A stretch of 64,000 nucleotides of DNA from Glycomyces artemisiae (GCF_003002955.1 NZ_PVTJ01000001.1:558001-622000); one strand, 5' to 3'. Numbered from the stretch's first letter, positions 1 through 11,118 are shown. Notes: generated by a model from the sequence alone, not told the origin. Program-made: numbers and translations.

Positions 1-1
1 C

Positions 2-424
2 GCCGAGGAACTCGGCGTCGTCGGCTGCCTGGTGATCCTCGCGCTGTTCGGCGTGCTCGTGTACACGGGCTTCCGGATCGCGCGCCGCTCCGACGACGCG
101 TTCCGGTCCCTGGTGGCCGCGGGCGTGACGATCTGGATCGCGGGCCAGGCGTTCATCAACATCGGCGGCGTCCTCGGCCTCATCCCCATGACCGGCGTCC
201 CGCTCCCGTTCATCTCCGACGGCGGCACCGCGCTCGTCGTCGTCCTCGCGGCGGTCGGGATGCTCGCCGGGTTCGCGCGTGCCGAACCCGACGCCGCGCA
301 GGCGCTCCGGGCGCGCAATCCGTCCCGTCTCGTACGCTTGCTCTGGGCCCCCCTGCCGCCCGCCCCTCGCTCCGAATCCGACTCGGAGACCACCAAGAAG
401 AGTCCTACGACCAGAAAGAAATGA
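2..424 (+). CDS. ftsW: FtsW-type peptidoglycan glycosyltransferase, C-terminal part
   Basis: This is the 3' end of a gene that begins before the window; the frame is open from base 2. FtsW is the polytopic SEDS-family septal peptidoglycan polymerase. About 140 residues are visible. They hold the last membrane segments and a stretch matching the conserved FtsW/RodA C-terminal region (INIGGVLGLIPMTGVPLPFI followed by SDGGT). A charged cytoplasmic tail rich in Ser, Thr and Lys follows. The stop overlaps the murG start (ATGA), so the two are translationally coupled. The order ftsW-murG-murC is typical of dcw clusters, which makes FtsW more likely than RodA. Confidence 0.9.
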   Translation, partial: AEELGVVGCLVILALFGVLVYTGFRIARRSDDAFRSLVAAGVTIWIAGQAFINIGGVLGLIPMTGVPLPFISDGGTALVVVLAAVGMLAGFARAEPDAAQALRARNPSRLVRLLWAPLPPAPRSESDSETTKKSPTTRKK

Positions 425-1535
425 CGTTGGCACAGCTTCGATCGGTCGTCCTCGCCGGCGGCGGCACCGGCGGCCACATCTACCCGCTCCTCGCCTACGC
501 CGACTGCCTGCGCCGCCACGACCCCCACGTGCGCGTCACCTGCCTCGGCACCGAGAAGGGCCTGGAGAACGACCTCATCCCCAAGGCCGGGTACGACCTC
601 CGCAACGTGCCCGCGCACCAGCTGCCGCGCAAGGTCAACCTCGACCTCCTCCTGACCGCGCCCCGGATGCTCAAGGCCATGAAGGCCACCCGCGACATCC
701 TCGACGAGGTCCAGGCCGACGTCGTGGTCGGATTCGGCGGCTACGTCGCCGTCCCCGCCTACCTCGCCGCGTGGCGCCGCAAGACCCCCATGGTGATCTT
801 CGAGTTCAACGACCCGCCCGGGGTCGCCAACAAGATGGCCCTGAAGTTCAGCGACAACCTCGCGCTCGGCTTCCCGCACCTCTCGCAGGCCTCGCCGATC
901 CTCGCCGACGGCGAGTTCACCGGCGTGCCGCTGCGTCCGGCGATCAGCCACCTCGACCGCAACGCGCTGCGCGCCCAGGCATGCCAGTACTTCGGGCTCG
1001 ACCCGCGGCGGCCCGTGCTGTTCGTGTACGGCGGCTCCCAGGGCGCGGCCTCGATCAACAACGCCGTCTCCGGTGCGGCGCAGATGCTCTCGCACCGCGG
1101 CGTGCAGGTCCTGCACATCACCGGCGCCCGCCGCGACGAGCCCGTCCACATCCCCGAGGGCCTGCCCGTCCCGTACCGGACGCTCCCGTACCTCGACCGC
1201 ATGGACCTCGGCTACGCCGCCGCGGACATGGTCCTCGCGCGCGGCGGCTCCATGACCGTCGCCGAGGTCTCGGCGCTCGGCATCCCGACGGTGTTCGTCC
1301 CCATGCCGTGGGGCAACAAGGAGCAGTACCGCAACGCCGGGCCGGTCGTCGCCGCGGGCGGCGCGATGTTCTGCGACGACGAGAACCTCAGCCCCGGCTG
1401 GATCGCCGAGAACCTCATCCCGGTCATCACCGACCGGAACCGCGTCCTCCAGATGTCGCAGGCCGCGGCGGCCTTCGGGTCCCGCACCGGCGACGAGGCG
1501 CTCCGCAACTACACGCTGAAGGTGGTCTCCCAGGC

Positions 1536-1539
<4 letters not shown>
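421..1539 (+). CDS. murG: MurG, UDP-GlcNAc:lipid I N-acetylglucosaminyltransferase
   Basis: This is the membrane-associated GT-B enzyme that converts lipid I to lipid II. It has 372 residues, the usual length. The N-terminal Gly-rich loop GGGTGGH is at residues 13-19. The second conserved loop GGSQGA is at about 204-209. The region RGGSMTVAEVSALGIPTVFV followed by PMPWGNKEQYRNA matches the UDP-GlcNAc binding site. The ATG overlaps the ftsW stop and the stop overlaps the murC ATG, so all three genes sit in one tight operon. Confidence 0.97.
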
Positions 1540-2945
<1,406 letters not shown>

Positions 2946-2950
2946 CGACT

Positions 2951-2991
2951 CGACGACGGGGCGGTGCCGGTCCGGCACCGCCCCGTCGTCG
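2951..2991 (+). terminator. Rho-independent-type hairpin after murC
   Basis: Near-perfect inverted repeat of about 18-20 bp with a tip of a few bases. It starts six bases after the murC stop. There is no strong T tract, as is common in GC-rich actinobacteria. It separates the dcw transcript from the inserted Roco gene. Confidence 0.75.
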
Positions 2992-3079
2992 TGCTCCCGC
3001 TTGTAACCGGGAGGTCGCCTTCGGTGGGTACCATGTTGCCCCCGAACGCCATCCCACCCCCCCGGCAGGTGACCGCACC

Positions 3080-6000
3080 ATGTCCGTCAAGAGGCTCATC
3101 GCGGACGCGAAACGCTCCGGCCGCACCCGGCTCGACCTCTCCCGCAGGAACCTCACCGCAGTCCCCGAAGCCGTTCGGGGGCTCACGAACCTCACCGAAC
3201 TCGACCTCTCCGTCAACGGCCTGACCCGCCTCCCCGACTGGATCGGGGAGCTCACCGCGCTCACCAGCCTCAACCTGTACGGCAACCGCCTCGCCGCCCT
3301 GCCCGAGTCCGCCGGCGGGCTCGACCGGCTCGCGTGGCTCAACGCCGGCGACAACCAGCTCACCGCGCTCCCCGCGTCCATCGGGCGGCTCGCCGCCCTC
3401 ACCCGGCTCGATCTCGACCTCAACCGGATCACCGCGCTCCCGGGCTCCATCGGCCGCCTCACGCGCCTCGCACGGCTCGACCTGTTCCGCAACCGCCTCA
3501 CCGACCTCCCCGTCGCCCTCGAACGGCTCCAGGCGCTCACGTGGCTCGACGCGGGCGACAACCGCTTCGGGACCCTCCCCGCGCCCATCACCGCGCTCAC
3601 CGGCCTCACCTGGCTCGAACTGTCCCGCGTCGGCCTCACCGAACTGCCCGACGCGATCGGCCGCCTCGTCAACCTCATCCACCTGGGCCTGGGCGACAAC
3701 CGGCTCACCACCCTGCCCCGCTCGATCGCCTCGCTCACCGCCCTCGACCGCCTCAACCTCAACGGCAACCAGTTCAAGGAGCTGCCCGAGCACATCGGCG
3801 CCCTCACCGAGCTCAGCCGCCTCGACGTCGAGGGCAACGGCCTGCGCGCCCTGCCCCGCTCCCTGTTCCGCCTCGACAAGCTCGCCGTGCTCCACCTCGA
3901 CGGGAACCTCCTACCCGCCGAGCAGCGCGGCGCCGCCGAGACCGGCCTGCCCGAACTGCGCAAGCTCATCGAGCGCACCGACGTCGAAGGCGCCGACTTC
4001 CGCGAGTCGAAGCTCGTGCTCGTCGGCGAAGGCGAGGTCGGCAAGAGCTCCCTCCTCGCCGCCATGCGCGGCGAGCCCTTCAACCCCGACCGCGGCTCCA
4101 CCCACGGCATCGAGGTGAAGACCCTCGAACTCGCCGGGCCCGGCGCCGACCCCGCCGACGCGATCTCCTTGAACGCCTGGGACTTCGGCGGCCAGAAGGC
4201 CTACCGCCCCACGCACCAGCTGTTCTTCACCGCGCCCGCCGTCTACGTCGTCGTGTGGAAGGCCCGCCAGGGCCCCATGCAGGGCTTCGTCGACTACTGG
4301 ATCGACCTGATCCGCCGCCGCACCAGCGACGCGAACGTGAAGATCCACGTCGTCGCCACCCACGTCGACGCCGAGGGCCAGCACCCCAAGATCGACCAGG
4401 CCGGCATCAGGGAGCGCCACGGCGACCTCGTCGGCGGCTTCCACTTCATCGACTCCGCCACCGGCACCGGCATCCCCGCCCTCAAAGCAGCCCTGTGGGA
4501 GTCCGCCGCCGCGATGCCCCAGATCGAGCGCGAGGTCCCCGCCAGCTGGAGGAACCTGCGCCGCAACCTCATCGAGAGCGGCGAGTCCTACCTCGAATAC
4601 GACGCCTACGAGCGCCGCGCCGACGCGTTCGGCCTCGACGCCGACGCCGCCCGCGCCCTCGCCCGCATCGCCACCCAGCTCGGCTACTGGATCCACTACC
4701 CCGAGATCCCCGGCCTCGACGACATCGTGGTCCTCAAGGGCGACTGGCTCTCCACCGCCGTCAGCCTCGTCCTCGACGACCCCGCCGCCGCGGCCGCCAA
4801 CGGCCTCGTCGCCCACCCGCGCCTCGGCGACCTGTGGGACGACCCCGGCCGCGGCCCCCGCTACCGCTACGACCCGAAGTTCCACCCGGCCCTGGTGCAG
4901 CTCATGGAGAAGTACGACATCTCCTACCGCATCGCCCGCGAGCCGGGCCGCCCCGAGTCGAGCCTCATCGCGCAGCTCCTCGACGAGGCCCCGCCCCCGC
5001 TCGACGACGTGTGGCACGCGTTCGGCCCGCGCCTCGCCCGCGACGCGCAGCTGTGCGAGTTCCTCGACGCCAACGGCGCCAAGGCCGTCCCCGAGGGCCT
5101 CATGCACCAGCTCATCGTGCGCTGGCACCGCCGCTCCCTCGGCCGCGAGCGCTTCGAGGACTCCGTCCACTGGCACAGCGGCTTCGTCATCGAACCGGAC
5201 CCGTTCTCGCGGGCCCTGGTCCGCCTGGAGGGACAGCGCCTGCGCATCGAAGTGAAGGCCGTCTACCCCGAGCAGTTCCTCCACGAGTTCGTGCGGGACC
5301 TGGAGGCGTACGCGGGCGAGCTGTGGCCCGGCCTGCGGCTCAAGCGGCTCGTGCCGTGCGCGGGCGTGTGCATCGACCCCGAGGTCTCGGAAGCGGGCCT
5401 GTTCGGCATGGAGCGGCTGCTGTCGCGGCGCCGCCTCGGCAAGAAGACCGCGGAGTGCCGCCGCTGCTGGCAGGACGTGCCGATCGACGCGCTCCTGCAC
5501 CGCCGACCCGCCGACGACGAGCCCGACGAGGCCCCCGGCGCGCCGCAGGGGCTCGACGCGATCGAGCAGTGGACGCGGACCCAGGAAGAGCTGCGGAAGA
5601 TCATCGGCCTGCTCTCCGACGAGGCGGTCCAGGGACCGCGGTTCTACACGGTCGAGCTGCGGGACAAGGGGTCCTGGGCGAAGCGGCTGACGCACGTCGG
5701 CATCCGGGTGGTCCTGTGGTGCGAGCACTCGCAGCTGCCGCTGTACGTCCTCGACGGCGACCCGTCGAGCGGCGTGTTCGACATCGACGTGCCGCGCGAG
5801 TGGCTGCTGAAGTCGGCGCCGCTGATCCGCCGCACCCTGAAGGTCCTGTGGTCGACGGTCCTGCCGGGCGGGTCGGTCGCGCTGGACCTGCTCATGCCGT
5901 CGTTCGACCCGGCCGCGATCGAGAACCACCTGGAGCTCGCGGAGGAGTCCTTCAAGGTGATCGCCGAGGTCGGGGAGGACGCGCTGGCGGCCGAGCAGCC

Positions 6001-6187
6001 GTGGGCCGCGGGTTCGGGGAGCGCCCGTTCGGGCGCGGAGCTGCGGCGCCTGCACGCGTTCCTCAACAAGACCGACCCGGGCTACGGGGGCCTCGAACGG
6101 GTCCAGGACCGGGGGCGGTTCCTGTGGGTGCACCGGCGGTTCGCGGGGGAGTACGAGCCGGGCGTGCCGACCTTCGACGCCACATGA
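3080..6187 (+). CDS. Bacterial Roco protein (LRR-Roc-COR GTPase)
   Basis: Predicted cytoplasmic GTPase of 1035 residues. Residues about 17-290 are roughly a dozen 23-residue leucine-rich repeats of the LxxLPxxIGxLxxL type. A Ras-of-complex domain follows: P-loop GEGEVGKS at 316-323, switch II DFGGQ at 368-372, and G4 motif THVD at 427-430. A COR-like region follows at about 500-740. A C-terminal extension contains Cys pairs (CAGVC, CRRCW) and ends in a compact domain I do not recognise. ATG 3080 lies just before the first repeat; the open frame upstream of it overlaps murC and is spurious. Bacterial Roco proteins are homologues of LRRK2, and their roles are mostly unknown. The gene has its own terminators on both sides and sits inside the division cluster between murC and ftsQ. 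Any role in division is inference from position only. Confidence 0.88.
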   Translation: MSVKRLIADAKRSGRTRLDLSRRNLTAVPEAVRGLTNLTELDLSVNGLTRLPDWIGELTALTSLNLYGNRLAALPESAGGLDRLAWLNAGDNQLTALPASIGRLAALTRLDLDLNRITALPGSIGRLTRLARLDLFRNRLTDLPVALERLQALTWLDAGDNRFGTLPAPITALTGLTWLELSRVGLTELPDAIGRLVNLIHLGLGDNRLTTLPRSIASLTALDRLNLNGNQFKELPEHIGALTELSRLDVEGNGLRALPRSLFRLDKLAVLHLDGNLLPAEQRGAAETGLPELRKLIERTDVEGADFRESKLVLVGEGEVGKSSLLAAMRGEPFNPDRGSTHGIEVKTLELAGPGADPADAISLNAWDFGGQKAYRPTHQLFFTAPAVYVVVWKARQGPMQGFVDYWIDLIRRRTSDANVKIHVVATHVDAEGQHPKIDQAGIRERHGDLVGGFHFIDSATGTGIPALKAALWESAAAMPQIEREVPASWRNLRRNLIESGESYLEYDAYERRADAFGLDADAARALARIATQLGYWIHYPEIPGLDDIVVLKGDWLSTAVSLVLDDPAAAAANGLVAHPRLGDLWDDPGRGPRYRYDPKFHPALVQLMEKYDISYRIAREPGRPESSLIAQLLDEAPPPLDDVWHAFGPRLARDAQLCEFLDANGAKAVPEGLMHQLIVRWHRRSLGRERFEDSVHWHSGFVIEPDPFSRALVRLEGQRLRIEVKAVYPEQFLHEFVRDLEAYAGELWPGLRLKRLVPCAGVCIDPEVSEAGLFGMERLLSRRRLGKKTAECRRCWQDVPIDALLHRRPADDEPDEAPGAPQGLDAIEQWTRTQEELRKIIGLLSDEAVQGPRFYTVELRDKGSWAKRLTHVGIRVVLWCEHSQLPLYVLDGDPSSGVFDIDVPREWLLKSAPLIRRTLKVLWSTVLPGGSVALDLLMPSFDPAAIENHLELAEESFKVIAEVGEDALAAEQPWAAGSGSARSGAELRRLHAFLNKTDPGYGGLERVQDRGRFLWVHRRFAGEYEPGVPTFDAT

Positions 6188-6191
6188 CGAA

Positions 6192-6216
6192 GGGGCGGGC
6201 GCTGAGCGCCCGCCCC
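6192..6216. terminator. Bidirectional terminator between convergent Roco and SIP genes
   Basis: Perfect 11-bp GC stem (GGGGCGGGCGC / GCGCCCGCCCC) with a TGA loop, placed between two convergent stop codons. Confidence 0.8.
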
Positions 6217-6230
6217 TGCTTCAAAGCCGT

Positions 6231-7154
6231 TCAGTCCCAGGGCATCCCGTTGCGCCAGTAGCCCATGAACGCGCCGGACTCCTTCGGCAGGCCCAGCTCC
6301 TTGCGGATGGTGAAGCGGAGGGTCTTGACGACGCCGGTCTCGGCGGCGATCCAGACGTACGCGCCCGCGGTGACGGGTTCCTGCGGGGCGTCCCAGATCA
6401 TCTCCTCGCCGGTCTCCTCGAACTCGCCGCGGGCGCCGAAGTCCATGGCGCGGGCGGCGTCGGTGACGGCGGGGACGAGCTTGTCGCCCCAGACGGCGCC
6501 TTCGCGGGGCAGCCAGTGGACCTCGACCTCTTCGGGGGCGTCGAGTTCGAGGACGTCGGCGGCGGTGGGGATCTCGATGTAGACCTTGCCGCGGGCGGTG
6601 ACCGGGAGGTCCTCCAGGATCGCGGCGATGGCGGGGGCCGCCGTCTCGTCGCCTGCGATCAAGAGGTCCGCGCCCTCGGGCGCGTGGAAGTCGACGCCGC
6701 CGTGGGGGCCGTCGTAGCGGGCGTCGGGGCCGAGGAGCAGGAGCTCGTCGCCGACCTGGACGGTCTGGAGCCAGCGCAGGGCCGGGCCGCAGTGCTCGTT
6801 CGCGCCGGCCTCGTGGACGACCATGTCGACGTCGACTTCGCCGAGTTCGGGGCGGACGGCGCGCACGGTGTAGGTGCGCACCCCGCACTGCTCCTGCTCG
6901 GGGAGGGCGCGCAGCTCGGAGTACCAGCGCTCGGAGCGGGGCATCTTGTCGAAGCCGCACGCGGGGGCGGGGAAGATGAGCTTGAACCGCTGGTCGTTCC
7001 CGTTGTCCGCGAAGTGGGCGAGGGACTCCCCGGCGAACGTCACCCGAAGGAAGGAGGGGCTGAGGCGCCGCAGCGCCCGCACTTCCCCGGGGAAGATGTC
7101 GAACGCCCGGACGGTCTGCTCCGGTGCCGCTTCGGCCTGTGTCTGCGTCGCCAC
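6231..7154 (-). CDS. Siderophore-interacting protein, FAD-dependent ferric-siderophore reductase (SIP/ViuB family)
   Basis: Likely cytoplasmic flavoprotein of 307 residues that reduces ferric siderophores to release iron. The N-terminal FAD-binding barrel carries the family motif RTYTVRA at about 98-104, and VDMVVHE follows. A C-terminal NAD(P)H-binding-like domain ends with the conserved MGYWRNGMPWD-type tail seen in SIP proteins (YWRxG). The gene lies on the strand opposite to its division-gene neighbours and converges on the Roco gene. An iron-box palindrome sits 21-39 bases upstream of the ATG, so repression by an IdeR/DmdR regulator with Fe(II) is likely. Confidence 0.92.
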   Translation of the reverse strand: MATQTQAEAAPEQTVRAFDIFPGEVRALRRLSPSFLRVTFAGESLAHFADNGNDQRFKLIFPAPACGFDKMPRSERWYSELRALPEQEQCGVRTYTVRAVRPELGEVDVDMVVHEAGANEHCGPALRWLQTVQVGDELLLLGPDARYDGPHGGVDFHAPEGADLLIAGDETAAPAIAAILEDLPVTARGKVYIEIPTAADVLELDAPEEVEVHWLPREGAVWGDKLVPAVTDAARAMDFGARGEFEETGEEMIWDAPQEPVTAGAYVWIAAETGVVKTLRFTIRKELGLPKESGAFMGYWRNGMPWD

Positions 7155-7174
7155 GCGCTGCCCCTCCTTGAGGT

Positions 7175-7193
7175 TTAGGATTGCCTAACCTTA
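7175..7193 (-). promoter_or_regulatory. Iron box (IdeR/DmdR1-type operator) upstream of the SIP gene
   Basis: The 19-bp sequence TTAGGATTGCCTAACCTTA matches 15 of 19 positions of the actinobacterial iron-box consensus TTAGGTTAGGCTAACCTAA. It is centred about 30 bp before the SIP start, where bound regulator would block transcription. It lies only about 58 bp upstream of the divergent ftsQ start. Confidence 0.8.
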
Positions 7194-7250
7194 TCCGAAG
7201 GTGCGGCGTGCCGCCACCGTCAGGTGGCCCGCCCGTGCCATGATCGGTGC

Positions 7251-7985
7251 ATGCGCGGCTCCGAAGATCCGGCCGGGCCCGGTCCCTGGCGACTGGTCCA
7301 CGTGGTGCGCCGCGGCCTGCCCGACAAGAGATTGAGGTACACGGTCCTCGGCCTGCTGGCCCTGTTCCTGGCCTCACTGCTCGTGCTGTGGACCGTGCCG
7401 TGGTTCCAGGTGCAGCGCATCGAGGTCGAGGGGACCTCGGTGCTCGACCCGGCGGAGGTCCAGGCGCTCGGCCAAGGGGCCCTTGGCGATCCGCTGCTCG
7501 GCGCCGACCTGGACTCGCTCGCGTCGGCGGTCGCGGGGCTCGCGCCGGTGAAGTCGGTGGACGTCACCCGGTCGTGGCCGGACGCGCTGCGCGTGGACGT
7601 CACGGAACGCGAGCCGTATATGGCCGTTCCGTCGGGCGACGAGACTTTTCTCATGGTCGATTCCGAAGGTGTGGCATTCGACGAGACCGATTCGCCTTCC
7701 GGTTCTGTATGGATAGTCGAACTCGACGATCCGTCACCGGACGACCTCGCCACGGTGGAGACCCTGAAGGTCCTCGAATCGCTCCCCGCGAGCCTGGCCG
7801 ACGAGGTCGAACACGTCGAATCGCCGTCCCCCGCGGGGGTGACGCTGTTCCTCGAAGGTGGACGGACGCTCACGTGGGGCGACGGTTCCGAGGGGGAGCA
7901 GAAGGCCGAGGTCGCCGATCGATTGCTCGCGGTCGGGTACGAACATGTCGATGTCAGCGCACCAGATGCCCCCACTGTGAGTTAG
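7251..7985 (+). CDS. ftsQ: FtsQ/DivIB cell division protein
   Basis: Bitopic division protein of 244 residues from ATG 7251; an in-frame GTG at 7224 would add nine residues. A basic cytoplasmic N-terminus ([12 protein letters not shown]) precedes one membrane helix at about residues 33-53. A POTRA-like segment begins [19 protein letters not shown]. The family beta-domain follows ([19 protein letters not shown]). FtsQ links FtsB/FtsL and recruits late divisome proteins. It lies directly upstream of ftsZ, as usual in actinobacteria, but is separated from murC by the inserted Roco and SIP genes. Confidence 0.93.
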   Translation: MRGSEDPAGPGPWRLVHVVRRGLPDKRLRYTVLGLLALFLASLLVLWTVPWFQVQRIEVEGTSVLDPAEVQALGQGALGDPLLGADLDSLASAVAGLAPVKSVDVTRSWPDALRVDVTEREPYMAVPSGDETFLMVDSEGVAFDETDSPSGSVWIVELDDPSPDDLATVETLKVLESLPASLADEVEHVESPSPAGVTLFLEGGRTLTWGDGSEGEQKAEVADRLLAVGYEHVDVSAPDAPTVS

Positions 7986-8074
7986 CGTTAAGGGGGAGCG
8001 GGTGTGCGTGCGTGCTTGGGCGCATCCCGTTTGTCGCACCCAGGGCCGCGCGAAGGGGAAGGAAGGCAGCCGCG

Positions 8075-9184
8075 ATGACACCACCGCACAACTACCTCGC
8101 CGTCATCAAAGTCGTTGGAGTCGGAGGCGGCGGCGTCAATGCTGTCAACCGGATGATCGAGGCGGGCCTCAAGGGCGTCGAGTTCATCGCCATCAACACC
8201 GACGCCCAGGCGCTCCTGATGAGCGACGCCGACGTCAAGCTCGACGTCGGCCGCGAGCTGACCCGCGGCCTCGGCGCGGGCGCGAATCCCGAAGTGGGCG
8301 CGAAGGCCTGCGAGGACCACCGCGACGAGATCGAGGAAGTCCTCAAGGGAGCCGACATGGTCTTCGTGACCTGCGGCGAGGGCGGCGGCACCGGAACCGG
8401 TGGCGCACCGGTCATCGCGAACATCGCCCGCAAGCTCGGCGCGCTCACGATCGGCGTGGTCACCCGGCCGTTCGCCTTCGAGGGCAAGCGCCGCCAGACC
8501 CAGGCGGTCTCGGGGATAGAGGATCTGCGGAACGAGTGCGACACGCTGATCGTCATCCCGAACGACCGCCTGCTCCACCTCGGCGACCGCTCCATCTCCA
8601 TGATGGACGCCTTCCGCCTCGCCGACCAGGTGCTGCTCTCCGGTGTCCAGGGCATCACCGACCTCATCACCACGCCCGGCCTCATCAACCTCGACTTCGC
8701 CGACGTCAAGAGCGTCATGTCCGGCGCCGGGTCGGCGCTCATGGGCATCGGGTCGGCGCGCGGCGAGAACCGCGCGGTCGAGGCGGCGCGCGCGGCGATC
8801 GAGTCGCCGCTGCTTGAGCAGAGCATGGAAGGCGCGCGCGGCGTGCTCCTGTCGATCGCGGGCGGCTCGGACCTCGGCCTGTTCGAGATCAACGACGCGG
8901 CCGAGCTCGTCTCGGACTGCGCGCACACCGACGCGAACATCATCTTCGGCGCCGTCATCGACGACGCCCTGGGTGAAGAGGCGCGGGTGACCGTGATCGC
9001 CGCGGGCTTCGACACCGACGACTCGGAGTTCGAACTGGCGCAGCCGCCGCGGATCTCGGCCCTGCCCGAGCAGAAGCCCGAGCCGGTCCGCGAGGCCCGT
9101 CCCGAGCCCGAGCGCGAGTCCGGCGCGGGCAAGGTCCTGTTCGACGACGTCGACGTCCCCTCCTTCCTCAAAGAGGGCTTCTAG
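8075..9184 (+). CDS. ftsZ: FtsZ, tubulin-like division GTPase
   Basis: Forms the cytokinetic ring. It has 369 residues. The tubulin signature GGGTGTG is at 103-109, with the upstream [13 protein letters not shown] nucleotide-binding stretch. The T7 synergy-loop region contains [13 protein letters not shown]. After an acidic, Pro/Arg/Glu-rich linker, the C-terminal peptide ends [12 protein letters not shown]; this type of tail binds SepF and FtsA-like partners. ATG 8075 is chosen because a purine-rich ribosome site (GGAAGG) precedes it and the homologous N-terminus begins there. Confidence 0.98.
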   Translation: MTPPHNYLAVIKVVGVGGGGVNAVNRMIEAGLKGVEFIAINTDAQALLMSDADVKLDVGRELTRGLGAGANPEVGAKACEDHRDEIEEVLKGADMVFVTCGEGGGTGTGGAPVIANIARKLGALTIGVVTRPFAFEGKRRQTQAVSGIEDLRNECDTLIVIPNDRLLHLGDRSISMMDAFRLADQVLLSGVQGITDLITTPGLINLDFADVKSVMSGAGSALMGIGSARGENRAVEAARAAIESPLLEQSMEGARGVLLSIAGGSDLGLFEINDAAELVSDCAHTDANIIFGAVIDDALGEEARVTVIAAGFDTDDSEFELAQPPRISALPEQKPEPVREARPEPERESGAGKVLFDDVDVPSFLKEGF

Positions 9185-9185
9185 C

Positions 9186-9231
9186 GGCGGCGCTCCGTCG
9201 AGTCCCTGAAGCGACTCGGCGGACCGCCGCC
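9186..9231 (+). terminator. Imperfect hairpin after ftsZ (possible partial terminator)
   Basis: Arms of about 18 bases with two mismatches and a ten-base loop, starting two bases after the ftsZ stop. It could reduce read-through into the downstream yggS-sepF-yggT genes, which helps keep FtsZ in excess. Confidence 0.5.
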
Positions 9232-9265
9232 CGCAGCCCCGCACGCACCACCCACGAGGACCGCC

Positions 9266-9973
9266 TTGAGCACTGAAGCCCGCCGAGTCCAGTTGCAGGA
9301 CAGCCTGAACCGGACGCGCGAGGCCATCGCCGACGCCTGCGAGCGCGCGGGCCGCCCCCGCGACGCGGTCCGGCTCGTGGTCGTCACCAAGACCTTTCCC
9401 GCGCTCGACGCCGCCACGCTCGTGGAACTGGGCCAGGCCGACCTGGGGGAGAACCGCGACCAGGAGGCCGCGCCGAAGGCCGCCGAGCTCGCCCGCCGCG
9501 GTCTGGAACCGGTGTGGCACTTCGTGGGGCAGCTCCAGCGCAACAAGGCCCGCTCGGTCGCCGCGTACGCCGACTGGGTGCATTCGGTCGACCGCGCGAG
9601 CCTCGCCGACGCCCTCGACAAGGCCGCCGCGGCGCACGGCCGCCGCCTCAGTGCACTCGTCCAGGTGAGCCTCGACGGGGACACCGCCCGCGGCGGCGTC
9701 GCCGCCGCGGACGTCGAGCCGCTCGCGGCGCACCTCGCGTCGCTCGACTCGATCGACCTCAAGGGAGTCATGGCCGTCGCCCCCATCGGCTGGGACCCCG
9801 CGAAAGCCTTTGCGCTGCTGGCGGAGTCCTCCGCGGCCGTGCGCCGCGTCGACCCGGCCGCGACCGAGGTCTCGGCGGGCATGAGCGGCGACTTCCGCGA
9901 GGCCGTCGCGGGCGGGGCCACAATGGTCAGACTGGGGAGAAACGTCCTCGGCGAACGTGAACCGATGGCGTAA
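9266..9973 (+). CDS. YggS/PROSC-type pyridoxal phosphate homeostasis protein
   Basis: Single-domain PLP-binding TIM-barrel protein of 235 residues, thought to manage free PLP rather than catalyse a reaction. The PLP Schiff-base lysine is K42 in VVVTKTF. Other family motifs are GENRDQEA, WHFVGQLQRNKAR, and the phosphate-binding C-terminal GATMVRLGRNVLGER. The start is TTG at 9266. Family members use GENRVQE at the second motif; here it reads GENRDQE. The position between ftsZ and sepF is conserved in many Gram-positive dcw clusters. Confidence 0.93.
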   Translation: MSTEARRVQLQDSLNRTREAIADACERAGRPRDAVRLVVVTKTFPALDAATLVELGQADLGENRDQEAAPKAAELARRGLEPVWHFVGQLQRNKARSVAAYADWVHSVDRASLADALDKAAAAHGRRLSALVQVSLDGDTARGGVAAADVEPLAAHLASLDSIDLKGVMAVAPIGWDPAKAFALLAESSAAVRRVDPAATEVSAGMSGDFREAVAGGATMVRLGRNVLGEREPMA

Positions 9974-10111
9974 GGTATACGGCAGTAAAGGGATCTTTGC
10001 CGCGGCCGTTCATTCACGTCCGCGGAAAAACACATCCGTGTAAGGAGTCGGCGCTAGGATGAGTCCGCGTACCTGACTCAACAGGGGCGGCCCGAGGAGG
10101 GAGCAGGATCG

Positions 10112-10720
10112 ATGGGCGCGATGCGGAAGGCAGGCATCTGGCTCGGCCTCATCGAGGACGAGGAGGAGCGCGGCTACAACGGCTATGAGCAGAACGACGA
10201 GTTCGCCGAGGAGCCGGCCCCGGCCGCGGCGACCCGCGCGCGGGGGTCCCAGCGGACCACCGGCCGCGTCGGCCGCCCCGCCGAGGAGCGCCGCATCGAG
10301 GAGCGCCGTCTCGACGACCGCAGCCCCGTCCGCCAGCTCAACCGCGGCTCCGGCTCGGTCACCCCGCTGACGCGCGACAACCTCGCGCTCGCCGAGCCCT
10401 CCACGATCCGGCCCGTGCCGGCCGAGGAGGAGTCGCCCGCGAACTACCGGATCACCACGCTCCACCCGACGACGTACAACGAGGCGCGCACCATCGGCGA
10501 GCGCTACCGCGACGGCACGCCGGTCATCATGAACCTCTCGGAGATGGAGGAGGCCGACGCCAAGCGCCTGGTCGACTTCGCCGCCGGGTTGATCTTCGGC
10601 ACCCGCGGCTCGTTCGAGCGGGTGACGAACCGTGTGTTCCTCCTCTCGCCGCCTCACGTTCAGGTGACGGCGGAGGACAAGGCGAAGATCGCCGAGGGCG
10701 GGTTCTTCAACCAGTCGTGA
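10112..10720 (+). CDS. sepF: SepF, FtsZ membrane anchor
   Basis: Essential early division protein in actinobacteria that tethers FtsZ to the membrane. It has 202 residues. The N-terminal amphipathic segment (MGAMRKAGIWLGL) serves for membrane binding. A disordered Arg/Glu-rich linker runs from about 20 to 105. The C-terminal SepF fold at about 110-195 contains HPTTYNEARTIGERYRDG followed by TPVIMNLSEM. A second in-frame ATG at 10121 is possible, but the ribosome site GGGAGCAGG better fits 10112. Confidence 0.96.
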   Translation: MGAMRKAGIWLGLIEDEEERGYNGYEQNDEFAEEPAPAAATRARGSQRTTGRVGRPAEERRIEERRLDDRSPVRQLNRGSGSVTPLTRDNLALAEPSTIRPVPAEEESPANYRITTLHPTTYNEARTIGERYRDGTPVIMNLSEMEEADAKRLVDFAAGLIFGTRGSFERVTNRVFLLSPPHVQVTAEDKAKIAEGGFFNQS

Positions 10721-10742
10721 CCGGGCGGATAGACTCCGTACC

Positions 10743-11036
10743 GTGAACCTGGCACTCCAGCTCGTCTACTTGGCGCTCTTCGCGTTCTACCTGTTCCTAC
10801 TGGCTCGCCTGGTGTGCAGCGTGGTGGTCCAGTTCTCCCGCCGCTGGGAGCCCGGCCCCCGGGCCGCGGCCCTGCTGGAGACGGTCTACAGCGTGACCGA
10901 CCCTCCCCTGAAGGGGTTGAGGAAGGTGATACCCCCTCTCAGGCTTGGTACTGTATCGATTGATCTGGCGTTCCTGGCGCTGCTCCTGATCGTGTGGATC
11001 CTGATGGACTTCGTGATCGCGGGATTCATCTCCTAG
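10743..11036 (+). CDS. YggT family membrane protein
   Basis: Small integral membrane protein of 97 residues, GTG start, with two hydrophobic segments (about 1-25 and 70-95). The family core [18 protein letters not shown] lies between them. Function is unknown, but the position between sepF and divIVA is conserved in actinobacteria and points to a divisome or polar-growth role. It starts 22 bases after the sepF stop, probably in one operon. Confidence 0.92.
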   Translation: MNLALQLVYLALFAFYLFLLARLVCSVVVQFSRRWEPGPRAAALLETVYSVTDPPLKGLRKVIPPLRLGTVSIDLAFLALLLIVWILMDFVIAGFIS

Positions 11037-11118
11037 CAGTTCCGGGCGGGGGTGCACGGCACGGTTATCGTGTCGGGTGGCCTTGTGCGCCAGGCGAACA
11101 GCTGAGAAGGAGTTTCGA

